Shown here: piece by piece, positions 1 to 4,916 of the stretch
Layout of the letters: each line of letters opens with the position of its first letter
Position numbering within the stretch: position 1 is the stretch's first letter
Position numbers and translations under genes: made by a program
From: Allobrachymonas sp.
GTDB taxonomy: Bacteria > Pseudomonadota > Gammaproteobacteria > Burkholderiales > Burkholderiaceae_C
Reading direction: 5' to 3'
NCBI GenBank assembly: GCA_030538335.1
Contig: JAUNUE010000139.1
Coordinates: 1 to 5,142, forward strand
DNA length: 5,142 nucleotides
Notes under the pieces: model-generated
Seen by the model: only the letters and a program-made list of their open reading frames with translations
Told to the model about the DNA's origin: nothing
Databases searched by the model: none

Positions 1-617
1 ACGGCAGCGGCATGCACGTGCACCAGTCGATCTGGAAGGGCGGCAAGAACCTGTTTGCAGGCAATGGCTACGCGGGTTTGAGCGATTTTGCGCTGTACTA
101 CATCGGCGGCCTGATCAAGCATGCGCGGGCGCTCAATGCCATTACCAACCCCGGCACCAACAGCTACAAACGCCTGGTGCCGCACTTTGAAGCGCCGGTA
201 AAACTGGCCTATTCCAGCCGCAACCGCTCGGCTTCGATCCGCATTCCGCACACCTCCAGCGACAAGGCTCGACGCGTGGAAGCGCGTTTCCCCGATCCGC
301 TGATGAACCCATATCTGGGCTTTGCCGCGTTGCTGATGGCCGGGCTGGACGGTGTGGAAAACAAGATCCACCCTGGCGAAGCGGCGGCCAAAGACCTGTA
401 CCACCTGCCGCCCGAAGAAGACAAGCTGGTGCCCACGGTGTGCCACAGCCTGGAGCAGGCGCTGGAAGCGCTAGACCAAGACCGCGCCTTCCTCACCAAA
501 GGGGGTGTGTTCAGCGACAGCATGCTCGATGCCTATATCGAACTCAAGATGAGCGAAGTAACCCGTGTGCGCATGGTGCCGCACCCGGTCGAATTCGAGA
601 TGTATTACACACTTTGA
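1..617 (+). CDS. glnA: Glutamine synthetase type I (beta), C-terminal part, 5'-truncated by window edge
   Basis: This enzyme makes glutamine from glutamate, ammonia and ATP in the cytoplasm, the entry step of nitrogen assimilation, and works as a dodecamer. The frame is open from base 1, so the first visible Met (12) is internal; roughly the last 205 residues are present. Visible family motifs, in order, are GSGMHVH (metal/ATP-binding histidine), NPGTNSYKRLVP followed by FEAP (the flap glutamate), NRSASIRIP (substrate/ATP arginines), and EARFPDP (metal-binding Glu and Arg). KDLYHLPPEE contains the tyrosine adenylylated by GlnE, which marks the GSI-beta, adenylylation-controlled class. The C-terminus HPVEFEMYYTL matches the E. 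coli end (HPVEFELYYSV) without indels, so the gene is intact at its 3' end. A stem-loop follows 12 nt after the stop. In many Burkholderiales ntrBC lies nearby downstream, but it is not in this window. Confidence 0.98.
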   Translation, partial: GSGMHVHQSIWKGGKNLFAGNGYAGLSDFALYYIGGLIKHARALNAITNPGTNSYKRLVPHFEAPVKLAYSSRNRSASIRIPHTSSDKARRVEARFPDPLMNPYLGFAALLMAGLDGVENKIHPGEAAAKDLYHLPPEEDKLVPTVCHSLEQALEALDQDRAFLTKGGVFSDSMLDAYIELKMSEVTRVRMVPHPVEFEMYYTL

Positions 618-628
618 GCGGCAGTACA

Positions 629-650
629 GCCTGGCACGGGGGTGCCAGGC
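629..650 (+). terminator. Perfect 9-bp stem-loop after glnA (possible terminator or 3'-end stabiliser)
   Basis: GCCTGGCAC (629-637) pairs perfectly with GTGCCAGGC (642-650) around a GGGG loop, 12 nt after the glnA stop. The next bases (CACGGAAGAGG) contain no T-run, so it does not fit a standard intrinsic terminator. It could mark a Rho-dependent or processed 3' end. Confidence 0.4.
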
Positions 651-690
651 CACGGAAGAGGCAGAAATTTCTCACACAAATGGTGATTTA

Positions 691-710
691 GACACCAAAG
701 TGTCGCTTTT
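691..710 (+). terminator. Small palindrome followed by a short T-run
   Basis: GACAC (691-695) and GTGTC (700-704) form a 5-bp stem with a CAAA loop, followed by GC and four T. An overlapping inverted repeat, TGGTG (681-685) with CACCA (693-697), competes with it. It may be a weak second terminator after glnA or an operator. The half-site spacing does not match NtrC sites (GCAC-N7-GTGC). Confidence 0.2.
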
Positions 711-735
711 CCGTGAAAAGTGCCGTTACAACTCT

Positions 736-751
736 TGGCATCTTCAGGGCT
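736..751 (+). promoter_or_regulatory. Candidate sigma-54 (-24/-12) promoter
   Basis: TGGCA (736-740) has its GG at 737-738 and is followed by GCT with its GC at 749-750. This gives the exact 12-nt register of the RpoN consensus TGGCACG-N4-TTGCW. The two T residues before GC are replaced by GG, so the -12 half is imperfect. The predicted start is near 762, about 90 nt before the 852 ATG. A competing sigma-70 -10 (TATAAG, 776-781) lies in the same gap without a convincing -35. Confidence 0.3.
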
Positions 752-851
752 TTACGGGATACTGATCCTCCCACATATAAGGTGGAGACAGCGTCCGCAT
801 CGGTACTTGCAAACCGACTTGTGCTGCATGTGGAGAGTTGAAGGACGTACC

Positions 852-1373
852 ATGAAATCAGCAAAAAATTCCATCGTCGTGGCCGGTGTCTTACTGGTAA
901 TGGGCACGGTTGCAACCCCTGTTGGCGCCCAGCAGGTATACCGTTGCGGTGCCGAATACACCAATAACCGCGCCCGTATTGCGCAAGGTGGCTGCACGCC
1001 CTTGACCACCGGCAACCTCACGGTCGTGCGCGCAGGTGCGCGTGCCCCGCAGGTGGCGCGTACCTCCACCACCGTGGCCCGGCGCACGCCTGCAGCAACG
1101 CCCGCAGCGGCTCCGCAACGTGTGGTCGACAGTGCCCAGCGTGCCCGTGATGAGGGTGCAAAAGGCATTCTGCAGATGGAACTCGACAAGGCCAACCAGC
1201 GCCTGGCCGAGCTGCAAAAGGAATACAACAACGGCACGCCCGATAAACTCGGCCCTGAAACGAAGAACCACCAGAAATACCTGGATCGCGTGGCCGAGCT
1301 CAAATCGAGCATTGCCCGCACCGAAAGCGATATCGTCGGCATTCGCCGCGAACTGGGTCGCGCAGGCGGTTAA
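852..1373 (+). CDS. Secreted DUF4124-like protein with C-terminal coiled coil
   Basis: A predicted 173-residue exported protein of unknown function. Residues 1-26 look like a Sec signal peptide: MKSAKNS, a hydrophobic stretch (VVAGVLLVMGTVA), then a VGA-QQ cleavage site. Mature residues 27-60 hold VYRCGAEYTNN, Cys48 and NLTVV, resembling the DUF4124 pattern common in Burkholderiales; Cys32 and Cys48 could form a disulfide. An Ala/Pro/Arg/Thr-rich linker (about 62-95) leads to a long, heavily charged helix (about 104-168) with coiled-coil character. The start at 852 is preferred over longer in-frame ones because GAAGGA (840-845) sits 6 nt upstream and the signal peptide begins there. It lies 234 nt after glnA and 96 nt before the next gene. 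Related small proteins occur near glnA/ntrB in Burkholderiales (recollection, not checked). DUF4124 membership is moderately sure; no catalytic residues are evident. Confidence 0.85.
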   Translation: MKSAKNSIVVAGVLLVMGTVATPVGAQQVYRCGAEYTNNRARIAQGGCTPLTTGNLTVVRAGARAPQVARTSTTVARRTPAATPAAAPQRVVDSAQRARDEGAKGILQMELDKANQRLAELQKEYNNGTPDKLGPETKNHQKYLDRVAELKSSIARTESDIVGIRRELGRAGG

Positions 1374-1382
1374 AAGCCGCGG

Positions 1383-1395
1383 CGGTGTGCCACCG
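1383..1395 (+). other. Short stem-loop after the DUF4124-like gene
   Basis: CGGTG (1383-1387) and CACCG (1391-1395) flank a TGC loop, 9 nt after the stop. No T-run follows, so it is not a convincing terminator, and read-through into the next gene is plausible. Confidence 0.25.
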
Positions 1396-1457
1396 ACCCT
1401 GACACCTTTGCTCCAATATTTCAAACAAGCGTAACAGGAAGCGTGCACGGCCTCCCC

Positions 1458-1463
1458 CATAAT
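1458..1463 (+). promoter_or_regulatory. Possible -10 element (CATAAT) placing transcription at the 1470 ATG
   Basis: CATAAT matches the sigma-70 -10 at 5 of 6 positions and ends 6 nt before the ATG at 1470, so transcription would start on or next to the start codon (leaderless mRNA). There is no good -35 at 16-18 nt spacing. This ATG also lacks a well-spaced Shine-Dalgarno, which fits the leaderless idea. Confidence 0.3.
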
Positions 1464-1469
1464 GGCGGG

Positions 1470-2105
1470 ATGGATACGTCCCACCCCAAACGCCGCCCCA
1501 AACTCTTTTCCATGATCCGCGAATTCCACCTCGCGGACTGGTTTACCTTGGCCAACGCCATCAGCGGTGTTGGCTCCCTGTTTGCCACCATCTCGTATAT
1601 CCAGACGCACGAAGTCGTGCATATCTATTACGCCTGTGCGCTGGTGGTAGCGGCTTTTGCCTTTGATGTGCTGGATGGGCGTGTGGCGCGCTGGCGCCAC
1701 GAGTCTTCGCCTCTGGGGCGCGAGCTGGATTCGCTGGCCGATGTGATTTCGTTTGGCGTGGCGCCTGCCGTGATCGCCTACGGCTGCGGCATGCAGGGTT
1801 TGTGGGACCGCATCGTGCTGGGCTATTTTGTCGCTTGCGGGGTGTCACGTCTGGCGCGTTTCAACGTTACCGCAGACGCCTTGTCCGAAGGCACTGGCAA
1901 GGTGAAGTACTTTGAGGGCACGCCCATTCCCAGTTCCCTGTTGCTGGTGTTTGTGATGTGGGTGGCGGCAGCCATAGGGGCGATAGGCCCCGGTGTTTGG
2001 GGGGGCAACGTCAAATTTCTGGGTTATACGCTGCACCCCTTGGTGTTGCTGTTTGCCCTGTCGGGGTCGTTGATGATCAGCCGTTTGCGCATCCCCAAGT
2101 TTTGA
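1470..2105 (+). CDS. pssA: CDP-diacylglycerol--serine O-phosphatidyltransferase (phosphatidylserine synthase), type II
   Basis: Predicted integral inner-membrane enzyme that transfers phosphatidyl from CDP-diacylglycerol to serine, giving phosphatidylserine, the precursor of phosphatidylethanolamine. The CDP-alcohol phosphatidyltransferase signature is complete: D66-x2-D69-G70-x2-A73-R74-x8-G83-x3-D87-x3-D91. Flanking motifs FHLADWFTLANA (19-30), ELDSLADVISFGVAPA, GVSRLARFNVT and KYFEGTPIP (146-154) resemble the yeast Cho1 type of serine enzyme. Several hydrophobic membrane segments are visible, at about 27-45, 52-66, 92-106, 116-125, 156-172 and 188-204. The start is uncertain: ATG 1470 (211 aa) is preferred, GTG 1443 has AGGA only 3 nt upstream, and Met 1512 would begin right at the conserved MIREFHLADW block. 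Another CDP-alcohol substrate such as inositol cannot be wholly excluded, but the overall pattern favours serine. A strong terminator follows 20 nt after the stop. Confidence 0.88.
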   Translation: MDTSHPKRRPKLFSMIREFHLADWFTLANAISGVGSLFATISYIQTHEVVHIYYACALVVAAFAFDVLDGRVARWRHESSPLGRELDSLADVISFGVAPAVIAYGCGMQGLWDRIVLGYFVACGVSRLARFNVTADALSEGTGKVKYFEGTPIPSSLLLVFVMWVAAAIGAIGPGVWGGNVKFLGYTLHPLVLLFALSGSLMISRLRIPKF

Positions 2106-2117
2106 ATTTTCATGGAT

Positions 2118-2149
2118 AAAAAAAACCGCGCCAGAGGGCGCGGTTTTTT
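2118..2149. terminator. Bidirectional intrinsic terminator between convergent genes
   Basis: CCGCGCC (2126-2132) and GGCGCGG (2137-2143) form a perfect 7-bp GC stem with an AGAG loop. It is flanked by eight A (2118-2125) and six T (2144-2149), so each strand carries a U-tract. It ends the pssA-side transcript on plus and the binding-protein transcript on minus, whose stop is 20 nt away at 2169. Confidence 0.95.
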
Positions 2150-2168
2150 GTGGGTATATGCACAAGCG

Positions 2169-3032
2169 TTATTTGTTGTACACCTCAAACTTGAAGTATT
2201 TGTCGGCCAGGGTCTTGTAGGTGCCGTTGGCGCGAATGGCATCAAACGCCTTGTTCAGCTCGTCGGCCAGGGCGGTGTCTTCCTTGCGCACGGCAAAGGC
2301 AGTGCCTGCACCCAGGATGTCTTCGTCGGCCGAGTTGGGAACCGGCGTGCCTACGGATTCAAACCCCTTGTCTGGAGATGAGCCGTCGACCAGATGCGTG
2401 ACCACACCGCCGTCGGCAAACACGGCTTTCAGGCGACCGGTGCCCAGATCGTTGATGGCGTCTTCAATGCTCTTGTAGCGTTTGATCTTGGCGTCGGGGA
2501 AATGCTTGGTGGCATAGGTGTCTTGTACCGTACCTTGCTGCACGCCCAGATCTACGCCTTTCAAACCGGCAGGCGTGGTGTCCAGCGTAGAGCCTGTTTT
2601 GCCCACAAACAGGCTGGGTGTGGACCAGATCATTTGCGTGAACAACACGACTTTGGCGCGGTCAGGCGTGACGCTCATCGAAGAGGCGATCACGTCGTAC
2701 TTCTTGGCTTGCAGGGCGGGAATGATGCCGTCCCAGTTCTGGTTGGTGAATGTGCACTTGGCCTTCATCTCTTCGCACATGGCCTTGGCCAGATCAATAT
2801 CAAAACCGATGATCTCGCCGTTGGCGGCGGTGCTTTCAAACGGCGGATACGTGGCGTCGCTGCCAAATCGGATGGTTCTTTCTGGTGCCGCTACCGAGGC
2901 GGGCGCGCTGGCAACGCTTGCAGGTTCGCTGGCTGCAGTGGTCTTGGGTGCTTCAGGAGCGGGCTTGGTGCAGGCGCCAAGCGCAAAAACCAGACCCAGG
3001 GCGGCGGTTTTGGTGATATGGGACAGATGCAT
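2169..3032 (-). CDS. Lipoprotein basic amino acid-binding protein (SBP family 3; ArgT/HisJ-like)
   Basis: Predicted 287-residue extracytoplasmic receptor of an ABC importer for a polar, probably basic, amino acid. Residues 1-21 form a lipoprotein signal with lipobox LGAC (Cys21). Residues 22-51 are an Ala/Pro/Ser/Thr-rich tether, and 52-287 the bilobed domain. The family signature GFDIDLAKAMCEEM (76-89) is exact. Residues aligned by memory to the lysine/arginine/ornithine protein ArgT are kept: Asp59, Tyr62, Ser117/Ser118/Ser120, Arg125, Asp207, and the disulfide pair Cys86/Cys93. The end KYFKFEVYNK also matches that family. The start at 3032 is set by GGAGAG (3044-3039) 6 nt upstream and by the signal peptide; a 55-residue longer frame back to 3197 would overlap scpA and bury the signal. 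No permease or ATPase gene is in the window. It lies 118 nt after scpA on the same strand. The exact ligand is not certain. Confidence 0.93.
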   Translation of the reverse strand: MHLSHITKTAALGLVFALGACTKPAPEAPKTTAASEPASVASAPASVAAPERTIRFGSDATYPPFESTAANGEIIGFDIDLAKAMCEEMKAKCTFTNQNWDGIIPALQAKKYDVIASSMSVTPDRAKVVLFTQMIWSTPSLFVGKTGSTLDTTPAGLKGVDLGVQQGTVQDTYATKHFPDAKIKRYKSIEDAINDLGTGRLKAVFADGGVVTHLVDGSSPDKGFESVGTPVPNSADEDILGAGTAFAVRKEDTALADELNKAFDAIRANGTYKTLADKYFKFEVYNK

Positions 3033-3038
3033 ACGGTT

Positions 3039-3044
3039 CTCTCC
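3039..3044 (-). promoter_or_regulatory. Ribosome binding site fixing the binding-protein start
   Basis: On the minus strand GGAGAG is followed by a 6-nt spacer (AACCGT) and ATG. It selects the start at 3032 over the upstream in-frame ATG at 3197. Confidence 0.8.
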
Positions 3045-3065
3045 ATAAAGTGATTTGCCCAAACC

Positions 3066-3098
3066 TGTCAACGGCTTGTAAGCAAGGGCACCAGTATA
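3066..3098 (-). promoter_or_regulatory. Candidate promoter elements for the binding-protein gene
   Basis: On the minus strand TATACT (3098-3093) matches the -10 consensus at 5 of 6 positions and would start RNA near 3086, leaving a leader of about 54 nt with an intact Shine-Dalgarno; no clear -35 precedes it. A perfect TTGACA (3071-3066) lies closer to the gene, but the hexamer 17 nt downstream (TTATGG) is poor and overlaps the ribosome site. The first arrangement is therefore more workable. Confidence 0.3.
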
Positions 3099-3116
3099 GA
3101 GCGGCAGCAAGCCGTT
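3070..3116. repeat. 9-bp perfect inverted repeat around the candidate promoter
   Basis: AACGGCTTG (3070-3078) and CAAGCCGTT (3108-3116) are exact reverse complements separated by 29 nt. The spacer contains the minus-strand TATACT, and one arm overlaps TTGACA. It could be an operator pair or the base of an RNA stem in the leader; no T-run follows on either side. Confidence 0.5.
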
Positions 3117-3150
3117 TGGCCGGAAACCGGGCTTGCCGGAATCGGTGTTT

Positions 3151-4008
3151 CTACCCCTGATCGGGCTGGTATGCCAGGCGCACATAAATGGGCGCATAGC
3201 TTTCAGCCTGGGTGATGTCGATCAAGGTTTCTTTCGCCAGTTCGAGCAGGGCGATAAAGGTAACCACCATCACCGCCACGCCACGGCCGGGGTCAAACAG
3301 GTCTTCAAACGCCATGAAGCGCTGGCCCTGCAGGCGTTTGAGCATCTGGCTCATGTGTTCGCGCACGCTGAGCTCTTCGCGTGTGATGCGGTGCCGCTGC
3401 ACCAGCCGCGCACGCTGCAGAATCTCCATCCACGCCTGTTGCAACTCGTCGATCGACACGTCAGGCAGGCGCTGCTGCACGGTGCCGTGCTCGGCTACCA
3501 CCACCTGCGTGCGGAAAAAGTCGCGCCCTGCCAGTGGCATTTGCTGGAGTTGCTGCGCAGCCAGCTTGATCTGCTCGTATTCGCGCAGGCGGCGCACCAG
3601 CTCGGCGCGGGGGTCTTCGGGTTCTTCGCCGTCGGCTGATTTTTTGGGTGGCAGCAGCATGCGCGATTTGATCTCGATCAGCATCGCGGCCATCAGCAGA
3701 TACTCAGCCGCCAGCTCCAGGTTGCGGCTGCGGATCTCTTCGACGTAATCGAGGTACTGGCGGGTCAACGCCGCCATGGGAATGTCGAGGATGTTGAAGT
3801 TCTGCTTGCGAATCAGGTACAGCAACAGATCCAGCGGGCCCTCAAAGGCCTCCAGAAAAATCTCCAGCGCATCGGGCGGAATGTACAGATCCCGCGGCAC
3901 CGAGAACAACGGTTCGCCATAGAGCCGCGCCACCGCCACGTTATCGACGACTTCGGGCACGGTGCTCGCCAGCGCCGGATCGTCAAGCAGGGTCAAATCG
4001 GTAGACAT
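3151..4008 (-). CDS. scpA: Segregation and condensation protein A
   Basis: ScpA is the kleisin subunit of the bacterial SMC-ScpAB condensin: it bridges the SMC heads and binds ScpB, helping to organise and segregate the chromosome. The 285-residue product has the kleisin N-terminal block FEGPLDLLLYLI (55-66), NILDIPMAALTRQYLDYV (72-89), and the helical AAEYLLMAAMLIEIKSRMLLP segment (100-120) that contacts SMC. A charged, less conserved middle follows (about 121-245). The C-terminal winged helix begins near VVTFIALLELAKE (248-260) and ends PIYVRLAY. About 45 residues precede the region where Bacillus ScpA starts (GEPLFSVPRDLYIPPDALE), an extension usual in Burkholderiales. No clear Shine-Dalgarno precedes ATG 4008, and no better in-frame start was found. 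It lies 38 nt after the DUF3460 gene. scpB is not in the window. panC often follows scpA in this order but does not here. Confidence 0.96.
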   Translation of the reverse strand: MSTDLTLLDDPALASTVPEVVDNVAVARLYGEPLFSVPRDLYIPPDALEIFLEAFEGPLDLLLYLIRKQNFNILDIPMAALTRQYLDYVEEIRSRNLELAAEYLLMAAMLIEIKSRMLLPPKKSADGEEPEDPRAELVRRLREYEQIKLAAQQLQQMPLAGRDFFRTQVVVAEHGTVQQRLPDVSIDELQQAWMEILQRARLVQRHRITREELSVREHMSQMLKRLQGQRFMAFEDLFDPGRGVAVMVVTFIALLELAKETLIDITQAESYAPIYVRLAYQPDQG

Positions 4009-4034
4009 GCAGGCGCAGTGTGCAGGCGAGAGTC

Positions 4035-4061
4035 AAAAGGCACCCGTCAGAGTGCCGTTTT
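4035..4061 (-). terminator. Terminator-like hairpin at the DUF3460 stop codon, upstream of scpA
   Basis: On the minus strand GGCAC (4056-4052) and GTGCC (4043-4039) pair around an 8-nt loop, preceded by AAAA and followed by TTTT (4038-4035). The loop holds the DUF3460 stop codon TGA (4049-4047). The 5-bp stem is short, so it is more likely a partial terminator than a full one. A ribosome reaching the stop would cover the stem. Confidence 0.4.
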
Positions 4062-4265
4062 CGGGTGGGTGGCGTACACGTAGCCTTGCATGGGCACTTT
4101 GGCTTTGGTAAAACCCTGCTGCATGGCGCGGGCGGCCATTTCTGGTTCCCAGTAAATGTCGTGTCCGGCGATCTGGCGCTCTTCAAGCGAGGCGTCCTTG
4201 CGTTTGAGATCTTCCAGAAACTCGCCAGTCTCGGAAATGTAATCGGGGCGACGCAACAGATGCAT
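4047..4265 (-). CDS. Small DUF3460 family protein
   Basis: A 72-residue protein of unknown function. The pattern SETGEFLEDLKRKDASLEERQIAGHDIYWE, read in pieces as FLEDLK, LEERQ and AG..IYWE, and the C-terminal VPMQGYVYATH fit the DUF3460 family, small proteins found in Betaproteobacteria and often encoded just upstream of scpA. It has no signal peptide, membrane segment or cysteines, so it is probably cytoplasmic; it is mostly charged and likely helical. GGAG (4278-4275) lies 9 nt before ATG 4265. It is the first gene of the minus-strand group and lies 38 nt before scpA, suggesting co-transcription, though a terminator-like hairpin spans its stop codon. The conserved linkage hints at a link with chromosome maintenance, but that is guesswork. 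Confidence 0.9.
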   Translation of the reverse strand: MHLLRRPDYISETGEFLEDLKRKDASLEERQIAGHDIYWEPEMAARAMQQGFTKAKVPMQGYVYATHPKTAL

Positions 4266-4281
4266 ACTGAAACACTCCAGT

Positions 4282-4311
4282 TTGGGTCAACAGGTACAGC
4301 AAACCTACAAT
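4282..4311 (+). promoter_or_regulatory. Candidate sigma-70 promoter for the BamE-like lipoprotein gene
   Basis: TTGGGT (4282-4287) and TACAAT (4306-4311) are separated by 18 nt; the -10 matches 5 of 6 bases and the -35 only 3 of 6. Transcription would start near 4318, leaving a leader of about 41 nt before ATG 4359. Confidence 0.45.
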
Positions 4312-4318
4312 GCTCCGC

Positions 4319-4324
4319 ATTCTA
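4319..4324 (-). promoter_or_regulatory. Candidate minus-strand -10 for the DUF3460-scpA group
   Basis: On the minus strand TAGAAT matches the -10 consensus at 5 of 6 positions, about 54 nt before the DUF3460 ATG. No clear -35 is seen upstream (the bases 17 nt away are near TGTGTA). It sits next to the opposing plus-strand TACAAT, making a compact divergent promoter region. Confidence 0.3.
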
Positions 4325-4344
4325 GCCCGACCGGGCGATTACAC

Positions 4345-4351
4345 AGGGGAG
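4345..4351 (+). promoter_or_regulatory. Ribosome binding site choosing ATG 4359 over ATG 4353
   Basis: AGGGGAG ends 1 nt before ATG 4353, which is too close, but 7 nt before the in-frame ATG 4359, which is normal spacing. Confidence 0.6.
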
Positions 4352-4358
4352 CATGGAT

Positions 4359-4904
4359 ATGGTTCTGGAGCAACGCGGTGGATATGGTTTGCGTGGCAAG
4401 TGCAAACTGTTGGCAGCGGGGGTACTGGCTGGGGCGTTGTTGCTGCTGTCGGCCTGCGACCAGGATCGCCTTGCCAATACCCAGCCTGGCCTGTCGACCG
4501 AGCAGGAAGTGCTGGCGCAATGGGGCCAGCCGGAACGCGTGTGGACGGATGCGCAGGGCCAGCGCGTGCTGGAATACAGCCGCCAGCCCAATGGTGCTGA
4601 AAACTACATGATCACCATCGGCCCGGATGGCAGGGTGGTGACCTTGCAGAACGTGCTCACGCGCGAGAATTTTGTACGCATCCAGCCCGGCATGCATATG
4701 GAAGAGGTGCGCAGACTGCTCGGCCGCCCGGCCAGCGCGGTGCCCTACGATCTGAAGGGCGAGATTGTTTACCAATGGCGCTGGCGTGAAGGCACGGGCG
4801 GCGCGCCGTTCAAGCTGTTCATCGTTACGACGGATCGGCAGTTCATCGTCAAGCGCGTGGAACAGGCCGATGCGCCGACGCATAGCGAACAACGCAATCG
4901 CTAA
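4359..4904 (+). CDS. Lipoprotein with two BamE-like (SmpA/OmlA) units
   Basis: Predicted 181-residue envelope lipoprotein. A charged start (RGGYGLRGKCK) and hydrophobic core (LLAAGVLAGALLLL) end in lipobox LSAC with the lipidated Cys33. The mature part holds two similar units. Unit 1 (about 42-101) runs QPGLSTEQEVLAQWGQPE through GPDGRVVTLQNV; unit 2 (about 108-170) runs IQPGMHMEEVRRLLGRP, then VYQWRW, to RQFIVKRV. The QPG(L/M)...E.V....G.P pattern followed by beta strands is that of the SmpA/OmlA domain of BamE, a subunit of the outer-membrane protein assembly machine. True BamE has one such unit and is about 110 residues, so this is probably a paralogue rather than BamE itself. Asp34 at the +2 position would, by E. 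coli Lol rules, favour the inner membrane. It is transcribed away from DUF3460-scpA and converges on metG, whose stop is 12 nt away. Confidence 0.85.
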   Translation: MVLEQRGGYGLRGKCKLLAAGVLAGALLLLSACDQDRLANTQPGLSTEQEVLAQWGQPERVWTDAQGQRVLEYSRQPNGAENYMITIGPDGRVVTLQNVLTRENFVRIQPGMHMEEVRRLLGRPASAVPYDLKGEIVYQWRWREGTGGAPFKLFIVTTDRQFIVKRVEQADAPTHSEQRNR

Positions 4905-4916
4905 AAGCGTTCAATC

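Noticed and set aside
629..704. NtrC-binding sites in the palindromes after glnA
   Set aside because: The gaps between GCAC/GTGC-like halves are 4 nt, not the 7 nt of known NtrC sites, and the outer bases do not match.
891..1700. 269-codon open frame on the minus strand
   Set aside because: It lies opposite the DUF4124-like and pssA genes, has no recognisable domain or ribosome site, and is a typical GC-rich antisense shadow.
2394..3053. Long plus-strand open frames (219 and 176 codons) opposite the binding protein
   Set aside because: They are antisense to a gene with exact family motifs, and their own translations are low-complexity Gly/Arg/Ala mixtures without known motifs.
3033..3197. 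55-residue N-terminal extension of the binding protein
   Set aside because: It would overlap scpA and put the lipoprotein signal inside the protein, while a good ribosome site marks 3032.
4354..4389. 11-bp direct repeat TGGATATGGTT (4354-4364 and 4379-4389)
   Set aside because: Two copies 25 nt apart in different frames at a gene start; most likely chance, with no third copy or link to a mobile element.
4305..4892. 195-codon minus-strand frame opposite the BamE-like gene
   Set aside because: The plus strand has a lipobox, ribosome site and two domain units; the minus translation is rich in Arg, His and Ala with no family pattern.
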